Positions 34,635 through 44,874 of a stretch of DNA of 64,000 nt are shown piece by piece. The first letter of the stretch is position 1; every line of letters starts with the position of its first letter. This DNA comes from Arthrobotrys musiformis (taxonomy: Eukaryota; Ascomycota; Orbiliomycetes; Orbiliales; Orbiliaceae), in NCBI GenBank assembly GCA_036971715.1, contig JAVHJL010000012.1:1636543-1700542 (forward strand), in the 5' to 3' direction. The notes below the pieces were generated by a model. The model did no database searches. It was given only the letters and a program-made list of their open reading frames with translations, and was not told where the DNA came from. A program made the translations under genes and the position numbers.

Positions 34635-36068
34635 ATGACGCCTGTTACATCCCTCCCATCCGAAATTTTCGACGTGATTAGTGAGGACCTTGGCGAGGAC
34701 GATCTGCTTGCTCTTCGAATGACGTGCAAAACACTGAATGCGAAAGCTCGAGAGGCACACTTGAATTCCATATACCGATGCCGACGCGTTTTCCTGATTC
34801 CTACCAGCCTTGAAAATCTGGTTAAGATATCGAAGCACTCATCTGGAGTAAACCTGCGTGTTCGGCATGTCCAAATTTCCATTCTATCACCCTACAGCAG
34901 AGGCTTCAGGAACTGGCTGATCAACGGGCCAATCGAAATGTTCGAGCAAACCGAGAACGGACAGTCCGCAGAGATCGAGAGCACACTAGTGGCTATGGAA
35001 GGTATATCAGCAGCACAATCGCCTGAAGTGGGCTGCAGGGAGGAACACAAGTCCCTTCTAGCCCTTGCGTTCTCAAAATTTCCAAATCTTCGGACACTGA
35101 GGATTGGAGAGAGAGACGGGGACCTGGTTCGATCGGAAGTCAATCTGTTCTACCCGTCTTTGGGTCTCGTCCCCGGAAACTACCTTCCTCGAAATTTAGT
35201 TAACGCCGGAGCATTTTTATTGGGGAGCCTGAAAGGCGCGTACGAACAAGCATGGGATATCGCAATCTCGGCCGTTACGGCTTCGGGTATTCCGACAATC
35301 GAAATAATTGAAACAATGGGGACTCCAGATGGGGGAGGTATAGTGCCGTTTGGGTGGTTCTCATTCTCTCCGCAAGATCTATCGCATTTTCGATCTGCTT
35401 TTCATAACTTACGAAGTTTACAGATAACATTGAACGTTCCTCAAGCCAAATACGAAAATTGGAATTCACAACCACTACATGAGTGGCTCAACGTGGTTGG
35501 GACGAATGTCGTTGAACTTAAGCTTTCTAGTGACTACTTTGCTGGAATTTCACTACCAATGGTTGTAGGATTGCCGAAGCTGAGGAGACTCACATTCGAG
35601 CAAGGTTATCTGAATCTCGATAGCCTCATAGAATTTTCAGATCGCCGCAGAGATACTCTGGAAGAGCTGAATTTCCTCAAGTGCAATATGGAGAATCCGA
35701 AGAAGTCCTGGTTCATGCTGATGAAACGTTTGATGCAGGGACCCCGCAGGCTGCAACGGCTCCGCTTCATCTCATATAAACCATTCGACGATGATATGGA
35801 GCTAGATCTTGAATACATCCTACCGGATTTAGAAGTCAGAGGGAGCTTGGCCTCGCGAGAATCAGAGTGCAAAGTTACATGTCCATTGGACGAGGAAAAT
35901 GCCGAAATAAAATTTATTGCAAAGGAACTTGAAGCCCACGAGGGGGAGGATGGATTCTGGGAATCACTGACGGACGGAATGTGGAGGCCAGAGAATATCC
36001 AAGGTCTTTATGATTATGATGATGAATCCAACGATTATATAATTGATTCGGATTCTGACTTGCTTTGA
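34635..36068 (+). CDS. F-box protein with leucine-rich-like C-terminal region
   Basis: A single exon, 477 aa, starting at its own ATG. Residues about 5-45 form an F-box: SLPSEIFDVISEDLGEDDLLALRMTCK, then YRC. The rest holds irregular leucine-rich repeats (HNLRSLQITL, VVELKLSSDYF, PKLRRLTFEQGYLNLDSLIEF, TLEELNFLKC). It ends in an acidic, Asp/Tyr-rich tail (YDYDDESNDYIIDSDSD). F-box proteins link substrates to SCF ubiquitin ligases; the substrate is unknown. It is intact, with no stops. A related fragment sits on the opposite strand at 40662-41258, on the far side of the inverted-repeat element. Confidence 0.88.
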   Translation: MTPVTSLPSEIFDVISEDLGEDDLLALRMTCKTLNAKAREAHLNSIYRCRRVFLIPTSLENLVKISKHSSGVNLRVRHVQISILSPYSRGFRNWLINGPIEMFEQTENGQSAEIESTLVAMEGISAAQSPEVGCREEHKSLLALAFSKFPNLRTLRIGERDGDLVRSEVNLFYPSLGLVPGNYLPRNLVNAGAFLLGSLKGAYEQAWDIAISAVTASGIPTIEIIETMGTPDGGGIVPFGWFSFSPQDLSHFRSAFHNLRSLQITLNVPQAKYENWNSQPLHEWLNVVGTNVVELKLSSDYFAGISLPMVVGLPKLRRLTFEQGYLNLDSLIEFSDRRRDTLEELNFLKCNMENPKKSWFMLMKRLMQGPRRLQRLRFISYKPFDDDMELDLEYILPDLEVRGSLASRESECKVTCPLDEENAEIKFIAKELEAHEGEDGFWESLTDGMWRPENIQGLYDYDDESNDYIIDSDSDLL

Positions 36069-36818
36069 GATGGAGGAATTTCCGTTCGGTGGCAGCTGCG
36101 CCTGCGAAGTTGGGGGTATTTGAAAGCTATAAAACATGGAGTGGTGGGAACCGGTGATAAATTGGGCAATCCTGCTAACCTTTAGGTGTGCGCTCCGCTC
36201 ATCTTTATACTTTGCAGGACATATACTCTTACTCATTGGAACCAAAAAAATTTCCATTCTTTTAAGATTTGCCCATTTCTTTTTATCTTGAATCTGGATG
36301 CAATTGTGAGCTTCACCTGCCGATGGTGGAGCAGTATTTTAACCCGAGACATTGTACCTCAAATGAGTTTCGGAGGAGCCCTAAATTTTCGACCTAGGGG
36401 GCACTGTTTTCAATCGCATGATAGGGGCTTCGTAGAATTAATTGGCCTCGCGATAACCTTTCATCCATATGCATAAGTTTTAGGTGTCTGAGAGGATATT
36501 GCAGAAACTGATGTTGTCTGTTGCGGGCCAGTGTTATGTGTAACGTGAACGTCTAGACAGTACACGCCTTGCACTGCTCTGAATTTGAAAAGACGGCACC
36601 TCTCCAGAACTACCAAAGCTAGTAATATTAGTGACGTCACCCAACGAATCAGTGGAGGCTGCTGCCGAGCAGGCCATTGTTGAAAAGTTGGAGAAAGCAG
36701 ATGGCAGAAAAAGGGGGGTTGCTCCAAAAAGGGGGGTTGCTCCAAGAAGGGAGAGGCAATCGGGCTTCTCAGGAGAGGCAGGAATCGGAGGCAGAGATCA
36801 AATAAAGGTGGAAAGAGA
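36069..36818. other. intergenic with possible retroelement relic
   Basis: At 36520-36640 the sequence GTGTTATGTGTAACGTGAACG, then GTGACGTCACC, looks like a fungal LTR edge, but no partner LTR is seen. A short frame from 36631 has an 18-bp motif (AAAGGGGGGTTGCTCCAA) twice, near 36709-36745. Neither is proven. Confidence 0.3.
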
Positions 36819-37520
36819 ATTTATCTACTACATTTATTATTTCCATACTAGTTTAACTTTTTTGTTTAAAAGCTTGCCTCGTACCCAGCCCGCCAGGGCG
36901 TTTAAAAGGATTGAAATCGATGAATCTTCCCTCGCCGCTCTACGAAGCTCTTTACTCCGCCCGTCGAAACATGCGATTCATGAATTTGTCGGCCCTGCTT
37001 ACAGTAATCTCGTCAAGTGCCACTTCAAGGCATGCAAGGTATCCTAGTTATGATCCCGGCTTCCGAGACTATTTCGGATGCGAACTATTGGTTTTGGAGC
37101 AGAGGAATTGTTGGTTTAGAATTTGGAGCTTTTCAACTTTTTGAACTATCGAAAGTAGAGAATTAATCGATACTTTAGGTGGGCCTTAGTCTGGGGGCTT
37201 GGTCGGCCTAAACAATTGCAATTGCAATGTGGCCAACAGCCTTAATTATGAACGGCTGTGTCCTACGGGTACTTAAGTAGGTATACATGCTGAGCATTAG
37301 TTAAATTCCCGAACAAGGGTATTTTTTGAGTTTTAGATAGTTTACCCGGCCAAATTAGGTTCCTATCCAGCAAAAGCTAGCTATTACAATAAGGCCATTA
37401 CCTGCTACCTTGCGAACTCTCGCACTTAATGTACCGGGGATGTTTGTGTTGTATGTTGTATTTTCTGTGTGAGCCTGTCGTTCGGAACTAAATCCATTGC
37501 CTGCATAGCGTCGGCTGACT
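36819..37520 (+). repeat. left arm of a 3.8-kb inverted-repeat element
   Basis: About 702 bp that is nearly identical to the reverse complement of 39919-40621; I compared most of the arm and saw only a few differences. The arm carries a 77-codon frame (36911-37144) that also appears, reversed, in the other arm. The outer edge reads AATTTATCTACTAC, with a mirrored GTAGTAGATAAATT on the right. No target-site duplication is obvious. Confidence 0.85.
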
Positions 37521-38908
37521 ACGGATTCGGATACCAGATAATCCCATCAATTGGAAGTAGCTTGAACTTTCGTTGTCAAGGTGAATAAAATACGATGCTG
37601 CAGATACAGGAAGATCATATCAGCAAAAATCAGTGCTATGGTACCTTCTTCGCAAGAAGACCATTTTTAGTTATGTGATGTATCATGATATATCGATATA
37701 AGGAGTATCAAACGACTCCAAAGTTGAGGAGTCTGGCAACAAGACAAAGCAACCCCAGCTTTGCTTGAGTTATTCTTGAGATAGATGCTCTCTTTTGGGT
37801 GAGTTGGAATATCAGACAACCATAAAATTGGAGATGGCCGCAAGTTGAGTTACCGCCGAACTTTCTCCTAGGTTTTCAAGTTCATGGGATGAAAATCTCC
37901 AGATGATAGGATAGGAGGAGTTTAAGGGCTGAAGAATAGAGTTGAATTAAAGCTCGGGACATCTAAAGGATGGGACGCCAACACCTTCGCGTGGCTGGCC
38001 CACAAGACCAGATGTGGCCAGCCTCAACCTTTTGAACTTCTAACAGGAATTTGGGTTGACTAGACATCATGTGGGCTTTGCAAAATTGCTGCGATAGGTC
38101 AACACAGGGCCACAGGCTAAGTAACCCTTCATTGTTAGAGCACAATCCCCATAATTTCAGGTACTCCCAGGAACTGCGCTCACGAAATGTATCTAAGCTT
38201 AGCTTCTATGGATAATAACCTGAGCTTATTCAACAAATGACTTGCTTCCCATGGGCTAATTAAGACAATCTCCAATCCTCCTTTAAAGTTGTAAATGATC
38301 AGCCATATCTTTGTTGAAATTTCAACAGTTTCTGCGAGATCTTTTGTAAGTAGGAGGTTTGAAGGCCATGGATTAGCTTCTAGGGGATACCGACTTGATG
38401 CATTGCTGAAATCACCGATCGTATCGACGTACGCCCGACGTAGTTGAAGACAGAGCTGCACATGTACAGTCTACTGGACCTGCGGAAGGCTCATACCGGC
38501 ATGCATCCGGACTGCTTGTGCATAACTTCGAGATCAGGCGACCAGCTTTAATGGCGGCACAGGATAATGTCGAGTAGCAAAATGATCCGAGTAGTTTATG
38601 CAGAATCTTAGGATAGTGTTTGATAGTGTCATTGGCTCAGACCATCTGTGCTATCGACGAAGTAGAAGGCAGAATCCGGCGAGACAAGACTTTTTGATGC
38701 TGTCCAGGATCACATGTAGATATATCAGTGAACTAAGGTGCTAATAGAAGTAGTTACGGCATGATCAAGGAGCTACGCATGAACATCCGTTTCACATTCC
38801 TGTCCACAGTTGTGCCATCGCTGGTATTAATCCCCTGAAAACGTTACGTGAGTCCGCGAAGGATAAATTGTAGGAGCAAAGTTGTATAGATATGCTTCCA
38901 ACCGCCAG
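37521..38908. other. interior of the inverted-repeat element, no gene seen
   Basis: Short frames such as 37963-38145 and 38180-38461 (minus strand) have no recognisable content. No transposase motif is visible. Confidence 0.45.
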
Positions 38909-38916
38909 TATATAAG
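38909..38916 (+). promoter_or_regulatory. TATA-like box of the gene in the inverted-repeat element
   Basis: TATATAAG lies about 145 bp upstream of the ATG at 39058, followed by a CT-rich leader (GCCCGCTCCTCCCACC) starting near 38923. The spacing fits a fungal core promoter with a leader. No experimental start site is known. Confidence 0.45.
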
Positions 38917-39057
38917 CTGGGAGCCCGCTCCTCCCACCAGGTACTTAGACAGGAACGCAGATATCTCCCCAATCCATCATAATCTTTCAATTCATTTAGC
39001 AATTGTATACACTAAGATTCCATAGTACTAGGGTACGGCCAGCCTCTACCCGTCAAG

Positions 39058-40013
39058 ATGACAGAACTCGATCTAAAGTACTGCGAGAAAGCTTCTGGCC
39101 CAGATACATACAAAGAAGAAGCCTTAAGCCGCACGCGCAGTCCTACCGTGGAGGCTTGCCAACAAATTAAATGCTTGGATATCGCTTTGGACTCACAGCG
39201 GAAAGAATTGGCTGCCCAAGTTAGCAGCTCCGGTACTGGGTCGGAGACTGATATTGATTTGACTACGCATTCACAACGTGTAGCTCAAGCAGATCTCTGT
39301 CCCAACGAAGATACAGCGCATCAAGATATCGATACCATCGTTGCTCACTCTGTGGTGAACGGTGAGCTTTACTACGAAGTACGTTGGAAAACAACAATTA
39401 TCGAAGAAACGGCAATGAGCAAATATAAGGAAAATGTTTATTACTTAAACGCTTATCCTCTTCGCGGGAAGAACAAAGTGGTCTATCAGGTGGAATGGAA
39501 GAACGGGCGCCTGTTGCACGAAAAGCCCGCGGCCGACCACCCCAACCTCGTAAAGAGATATACGCAGCGTTGCATGGGAAGTGTCGAGCTCCTAAGAAAC
39601 TCGTCGAAGAAGCTCGCAAAACCACACGACCAGAACCGCTCAAAAGCGTAGAATTCCCGCTAATAGAAAAAATGATACGAGATGACCTTGGGTAAGAGAA
39701 TTACCTCGACTGGTTCTGGAGACCTGCTAACCACCTCGATAGACACAGGAAATACCGCGTCCCACCCACGCCAGGCGATCCGACTGTGAAGAAGCTCTTT
39801 CCGCACTGGAGCCTTTGGCATCGTGACGGTCCTCTGTCAGCTATTTCAGCAATCCAAAACGCTCCGAGACCGCAAGCTGTCACAGTTCCCCAAATTCAAC
39901 CGACACAATCCACCGTCCAGTCAGCCGACGCGATGCAGGCAATGGATTTAGTTCCGAACGACAGGCTCACACAGAAAATACAACATACAACACAAACATC
40001 CCCGGTACATTAA
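39058..40013 (+). CDS. chromo-like / AT-hook-like protein inside the inverted-repeat element (possibly frameshifted)
   Basis: An ATG frame (39058-39651) has a Ser-rich start and two chromo-like strand pairs: LYYEVRWKTT and KNKVVYQVEWKNG. The first register reads a plain tail to a stop at 39651. A second register (from about 39495) has a clear AT-hook-type core, KARGRPPQPRK, and continues across a good intron: donor GTAAGA at 39692, GCTAACC branch, GATAG acceptor, resuming at 39743. It then reads HRKYRVPPTPGDP and KLFPHWSLWHRDG to 40013, inside the right arm. I think the second register is the true continuation and a one-base shift lies near 39490. DNA or chromatin binding is inferred from the AT-hook and chromo-like pieces. 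Confidence 0.5.
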
Positions 40014-40621
40014 GTGCGAGAGTTCGCAAGGTAGCAGGTAATGGCCTTATTGTAATAGCTAGCTTTTGCTGGATAGGAACCTAATTTGGCCGGGTAAACT
40101 ATCTAAAATTCAAAAAATACCCTTGTTCGGGAATTTAACTAATGCTCAGCATGTATACCTACTTAAGTGCCCATAGGACACAGCCGTTCATAATTAAGGC
40201 TGTTGGCCACATTGCAATTGCAATTGTTTAGGCCGACCAAGCCCCCAGACTAAGGCCCACCTAAAGTATCGATTAATTCTCTACTTTCGATAGTTCAAAA
40301 AGTTGAAAAGCTCCAAATTCTAAACCAACAATTCCTCTGCTCCAAAACCAATAGTTCGCATCCGAAATAGTCTCGGAAGCCGGGATCATAACTAGGATAC
40401 CTTGCATGCCTTGAAGTGGCACTTGACGAGATTACTGTAAGCAGGGCCGACAAATTCATGAATCGCATGTTTCGACGGGCGGAGTAAAGAGCTTCGTAGA
40501 GCGGCGAGGGAAGATTCATCGATTTCAATCCTTTTAAACGCCCTGGCGGGCTGGGTACGAGGCAAGCTTTTAAACGAAAAAGTTAAACTAGTATGGAAAT
40601 ACTAAATGTAGTAGATAAATT
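39919..40621 (-). repeat. right arm of the 3.8-kb inverted-repeat element
   Basis: Mirror of 36819-37520 with few differences (for example GCCCATAGGACAC against the arm-reversed ACCCGTAGGACAC). It contains the last codons of the internal gene, so the element's coding sequence ends inside the arm. The 77-codon frame of the left arm recurs here at 40295-40528 on the minus strand. Confidence 0.85.
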
Positions 40622-40661
40622 AAATAATTCTAAAATCAGCGACAGATTGGTTTGCATTTGT

Positions 40662-41258
40662 TCAAATCTCCTTCCCTTTTTTGGTTTCAATCCACTCTAT
40701 CTCAAAATTCATAGGATCGTTTGAACGAATTTTCAGTGTGTGACTTGGTCGAAGCGTGGGGAAGATTTCTTTGATATGATTTTGGAGTGAGTGCCAATGT
40801 TTCTCATCATTTGGATCTCCACCCACTAAGCAGCAATTATCCAGTGCCAAACTAAGCAATCCTGTACAACCGTCAATGAACGTCATCAAGTTGCCAATTT
40901 GGAACTTAAACTTCGTAAACCGGAGCAGCTTGACTTTTGATAATGCTCCTATTGGTAGCAGTACCGTGGTTATCTCATATAGGTCCACGGGACTGACAAG
41001 CGTAAGATCCTCTAGATATTTCCCAACAGCTCCTATCCAGAGCCAGAACCCGGATAATGCTACATCCGTTTCCGGATCCACCATCAAGCGGCGCACTTTT
41101 AAATTTGAAAAGGTTGATTGGAATTTTCCTAAGTAGCGGGGTCGAGTGGAGAGATAATGACGATTCTGGTGCAAGCCATTCCATTCACTAGCACCGGCAT
41201 CTATCCGCTCAATACTGTTCATAGAAGTAGCAAGTGCAATATCGAGAACAGTCGACAA
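40662..41258 (-). pseudogene. F-box/LRR-type protein, C-terminal fragment
   Basis: A 198-codon frame with leucine-rich strand patterns: LEDLTLVSPVDLYEITTVLL, SKVKLLRFTKFKFQIGNLMTFI and LLSLALDNCCLVGG. This layout follows the C-terminal half of the F-box protein at 34635 (there VVELKLSS, then PKLRRLTFEQGYLNLDSLIEF). No F-box and no convincing start codon with a promoter is present. It ends 40 bp from the inverted-repeat element. It is likely the remaining half of a once complete gene. Confidence 0.55.
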
Positions 41259-41925
41259 AACTTCGTCGCTAGAAGGGTAGGCCCTCTGAAATCAGACCAA
41301 TCACGTGTTTTGTTTGATATTAAACAGGACAATTGGTCAAGTTTGGGAGTAACAGGGCCCGGCCGGTGCGGTATTGCTAATATAATGTAGAAATTCAGCA
41401 TGGACATGACAAGATCACGGAAAATATTGGGGTTTAAGTATAACGTAAGGTCTGTGGACTTTAGTGAAAGTTGTATGATTCTTTTTATCGCAATTGTACC
41501 CTAAAAAATGGCCACCCACACAGTTACAAGGGTCCGGACCATATAAGGGACATATACTTACTATATGATCTGTTCTTTGTAATAAGTTCCCTCTTACGAG
41601 AAGAAAATTTGGTGGAGGAAGACCCTCACCAGAGAGTAGGGGGTGCATAAACCCCCTCCTCTCCCTCCCCAAACACCTAACCTCACTCCTACTTAATAGT
41701 GGACTCAAAATTAAAAAGGTTTGTATTTGCCGGTTTTCTCAAGGTCCATCACCACCAGCGATTCAATTTAAAAATTTAAACGATCAAGAACCTCCCATGA
41801 TAAACCATGACAGAAAAGCAAACCAACAGAGTGCAATAAATTTTGCCAGCATTCAACGGTTCCTCCGTAGCCGAAAAAAAAAACTGATCCTAAATCGACG
41901 TCCAAAATTGATGGTGAACCCTTTT
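41259..41925. other. intergenic
   Basis: No gene is supported. A short minus-strand frame (41415-41708) is proline-rich and probably chance. Confidence 0.35.
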
Positions 41926-42361
41926 TTATATTCCGGAATCGGAGTCTCTCTCTGAATAAAAATTACCTTACAACTCATTTTCAAAAGGATCCCTTGGGGA
42001 AATACTCACGTTCCTTGTTATCAACACTCTCCCAACTAGCCCCTTGCTTGAGCTTCCTTGATGCAGGGCGAATAGGTGCGTCTTTCATCGCCTCCCGAAC
42101 AATCTGCCTAACTTTCTGAGTAACCTCAGAATATACTTCGGCCGTAGCACTGTCCAAGGATAGCTGCACCCAGTTTGCGAAACTCTCTTCAGGACAACCC
42201 ACATCCTCTTCTTTCCGCGAATCATCCAAGCATCGACTGACTTCCATATCCATCACCCTATCGATATACTCATTTAACACCCGCCGCAACCTCTCCGAAC
42301 AATCAGGAAACTCTTTCGAACGCCCCGAGCAAATCGCCGCAAACGATTGAAGAGAAGCCAT
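41926..42361 (-). CDS. hypothetical small protein next to the nucleotide kinase
   Basis: Two exons, 42361-42010 and 41951-41926, giving 125 aa. The donor is GTGAGT and the acceptor TTATTCAG, and the frame is kept to a TAA stop. The sequence is Ser/Glu/Arg-rich with probable helices (DCSERLRRVLNEYIDRVMDMEV, VTQKVRQIVREAM). I recognise no family. It lies on the same strand and 500 bp downstream of the kinase gene, so it may be just a neighbour. Confidence 0.4.
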
Positions 42362-42860
42362 CTCTCCTTTACTATGAAATAGAACCAGAACAAGTATTTT
42401 GGGAAAATTTTTAAATTGCTGGTCACCAAGGCAAAAATGGAACAAGAAACAATCGACTGTGTCCTCAGAAAAGAACACCTTTTCAATACAAGGCCCATGA
42501 CCCCTGCAACTAATGACTCAACTAAATGCCAACACTTAAACTGTCAAGGTTGCCAACCCCTCACTGACGTGTTGGGTCCGCCCCAATCTTAAAGTGCCAT
42601 ACATTGTTCTTCTCTAAACCTTCCTATTATCCCGCCCTCTTACTCTCTTAAGGTACAAACATCTCATTGCCGAGGCTGGACCACAACTCGATACATAAAT
42701 ATCTCCAGAATGCTTACTCCGAAGCTCCATTCCGTCCGGTCAAACTGCTAGCTTTGTTAGTAAAGACCTTTTTGATAAGTGGTTAGAAATCGATACTGAC
42801 CAGGTAGATCATTTCGAATAAATAAACATACATACCTTAAACAATGTAAACACAAAAAAC

Positions 42861-43607
42861 TCAAACAATGAAGAACGACTGACCGCTGTCGCCATTTACC
42901 ACGAGCCTCTGCCAGAGACCACTCTCTTCGAGCTTTCCGGTTAATGCACCGACATTTTCTTCCTTGGTGCCATTCGCATCAAATTCGATCAACATGCCAC
43001 GTTTTCGATAAGCCTCTTCCACCGGTAAGGTCTCCGATTTGTACTCGACAAACCGTTTCTCGAATATATTGTCGTTATCATTACCATCTCGTCCTCGTGC
43101 CAAGTATCTTGCTTTAGCAATCTCCTTGATGACTTTAAAAGAAAGGACAATGTCCGGTTTGCTACCGCCTTTCAGGGTGAGATCAGCCGGAAACGGCCAT
43201 ATATTCCACGAGTTTAGCTGCTCCATACATCTCGGAAACCCATCCAAGAGGATACCATTGCAGGTTTCTTGCTTCATCAGTGCGTCTTGTATCGCTTGGA
43301 TGACGAACGGATTGAGTTCTTCAGATGTCAAGAACCCTTGGTTCTGGAGTTTCTGCTGGATACGCTCTGCGAGCGGCGTGTCTCGGTTCGCACGCATCCA
43401 GATCCTCAGGCCATCGCCAACGGAGAAATGAGCTAAGTTGTAGGTTTTCGCAAGGTGTGCGCACAGTGTACTTTTGCCAGCACCTGGAGCTCCTGCGCAG
43501 TGTCAGCCAACGATACATAGTGAATCGAGTGAGACCGCGCTAATACCGAGTATAAAGATGATTGCGAAATATCTTCGCACTTCATTTTCACTGTCTGCAG
43601 CGTCCAT
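42861..43607 (-). CDS. nucleoside-monophosphate kinase (UMP/CMP-kinase type)
   Basis: Two exons, 43607-43547 and 43492-42861, 230 aa. The 54-bp intron (GTATTA donor, GCTGAC branch, GCGCAG acceptor) splits the ATP-binding loop. After splicing it reads GAPGAGKST (residues 21-29). Other family marks are HFSVGDGLR (NMP-binding), GILLDGFPR (about 100-108) and a short lid followed by the R-x-Y pattern (FEKRFVEYKSETLPV). These fit UMP/CMP kinases of the adenylate-kinase fold, which make UDP and CDP using ATP. It lies head-to-head with the viperin gene, 232 bp away, and I infer it feeds the CTP pool that viperin uses. In vertebrates the RSAD2 neighbour CMPK2 is a different, thymidylate-kinase-like enzyme. 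It may also be a duplicated housekeeping enzyme, but the essential motifs are intact. Confidence 0.88.
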
Positions 43608-43839
43608 CGAAGTTGTGATGGCTTAATTGCGGGATTTGTATATTCATTGAATTTAGGTAGCCCCGTTGTATTAAAAGGCATTGGGTAGACGCATGGTTTT
43701 TGGAGGTTGGCAAAGGATGACTGCAATTTACTCCCACGACATGCATAGAGAACAGTTATCATGTGACAGTTATATTCCAACGCAATGGTCCGGCTATCCA
43801 GCCGCATCTGCGGAACACACTGAATCCCCCGCTATAACA
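43608..43839. promoter_or_regulatory. divergent promoter between the nucleotide kinase and viperin genes
   Basis: These 232 bp separate the two start codons and should hold both promoters. I see no clear TATA box. The shared intergenic spacing is the main evidence that the genes could be co-regulated; no operator sequence is recognised. Confidence 0.5.
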
Positions 43840-44874
43840 ATGCCGTCATACTTCCTCATTCCACTCCTGAGCACCGCGCTCATCTTAATCTATATTGCCA
43901 TCCATTGCATCTACACACGAGGGCGTATCGACCCCACGACAGACCCTGATACGCCCGTTTCGGTAAACTACTTCCCGTACCGAAAATGCAACTACAGGTG
44001 TGGGTTCTGCTTTCACACCGAAACCTCCTCGTATATCCTTCCTATAGCCCAGGCGAAACGCGGACTTCGTCTGCTTAAGCAGGCCGGTATGCGCAAGTTG
44101 AACATCGCTGGTGGAGAGCCATTTTTAAATCCCAAATTTCTCAGCCAAATATTGCAATACTGCAAGGAAGAGCTAGGCTTAGAAAGTATTAGCATCGTGA
44201 GTAACGGTAGTAAGATACGCGAAGACTGGCTCGAAAGGCACGCCAAGTGGTTGGATATTCTTGCTGTCTCCTGCGACTCCTTCAACCCGGGAACCAACAA
44301 GAAAATAGGACGAGGAGCCGATGGTGAAAATGTGACTCGGTTGTTCCAAATCGCAACTTGGTGCAGGAACTACGGTATCAAATTCAAGCTGAACACAGTC
44401 GTTAATGTCCACAATTGGGACGAGGACATGACCATACAAATCCAGGAGTTGGCGCCATTCCGATGGAAGGTGTTCCAGTGCCTTATCGTTGGAGGCGAAA
44501 ACGACAACGAGACGAGAAAGACGGATGCGAGGAAGTTCCTCGTAACAGAGGAGCAATGGCAAACATTTTGCCGAAGGCACAAGCATCTGGAAAGTTATGT
44601 ACCTGAAGACAACAAGAGCATGGCGAGCAGCTACCTGCTCTTAGATGAGTACATGTGCTTTCTGGATAAGGGCGAGGGCATGGTTACCAAGAGCGAGTCG
44701 ATTCTAGAAGTCGGGGTCAAGGAAGCCATGAAGCAGGTTGTTTGGGATAAGAAGTCTTTCGTAGAGAGAGGAGGTATCTATGACTGGAGCAGACCAGAAT
44801 TGTACATGCCGCAACAGTCAAGTTATTGCAATGGCAGTATTGGCAGTGTCAAGCTTGAAAAGCTAAAATGGTGA
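43840..44874 (+). CDS. RSAD2: viperin-like radical-SAM enzyme
   Basis: An intronless 344-aa frame (ATG 43840). The N-terminus has a hydrophobic membrane anchor (about residues 4-25), as in viperin's membrane-bound amphipathic helix. The radical-SAM motif is C50-NYR-C54-GF-C57, which binds the [4Fe-4S] cluster. Viperin-specific blocks follow in order: NIAGGEPFL (88-96), VSNGSKI (120-126), LDILAVSCDSF (138-148), FKLNTVVN (182-189), RWKVFQCL (208-215) and SYLLLDEYM (264-272). The chain ends in Trp, as human viperin does, where the C-terminal aromatic residue serves cluster insertion. Human viperin (361 aa) turns CTP into ddhCTP, a chain terminator for viral RNA polymerases, on ER or lipid-droplet membranes. 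The substrate here is inferred from similarity. It sits divergent from a nucleotide kinase and about 1.8 kb from a STAND gene. I chose this start because earlier ATGs give an unlikely long leader before the hydrophobic anchor. Confidence 0.96.
   Translation: MPSYFLIPLLSTALILIYIAIHCIYTRGRIDPTTDPDTPVSVNYFPYRKCNYRCGFCFHTETSSYILPIAQAKRGLRLLKQAGMRKLNIAGGEPFLNPKFLSQILQYCKEELGLESISIVSNGSKIREDWLERHAKWLDILAVSCDSFNPGTNKKIGRGADGENVTRLFQIATWCRNYGIKFKLNTVVNVHNWDEDMTIQIQELAPFRWKVFQCLIVGGENDNETRKTDARKFLVTEEQWQTFCRRHKHLESYVPEDNKSMASSYLLLDEYMCFLDKGEGMVTKSESILEVGVKEAMKQVVWDKKSFVERGGIYDWSRPELYMPQQSSYCNGSIGSVKLEKLKW

Larger units (their letters stand above)
36819..40621. mobile_element. long-inverted-repeat element carrying a small gene
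   Basis: Two arms of about 700 bp face each other around about 2.4 kb of unique DNA. Long-arm structures occur in foldback and some Mutator-like elements. There is no transposase, and the gene inside (39058-40013) is not a known transposase. It could be a non-autonomous element that captured a gene, or a locally inverted duplication. It separates an intact F-box gene from a truncated F-box relative, whose stop is only 40 bp from the right arm. Confidence 0.65.

Noticed and set aside
36520..36660. A possible LTR edge with GTGTAACGTGAACG.
   Set aside because: There is no second LTR, primer-binding site or polyprotein in reach; kept only as a remark.
36911..37144. The identical 77-codon frames in both arms (36911-37144 and 40295-40528) as real genes.
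   Set aside because: They are identical because the arms are identical. There is no known motif, so conservation of the protein is not shown.
43681..43839. An upstream extension of the viperin frame to 43681.
   Set aside because: The frame opens with TTG, and none of its ATGs gives a leader that resembles viperin. The ATG at 43840 starts directly before the hydrophobic anchor, as in the family.
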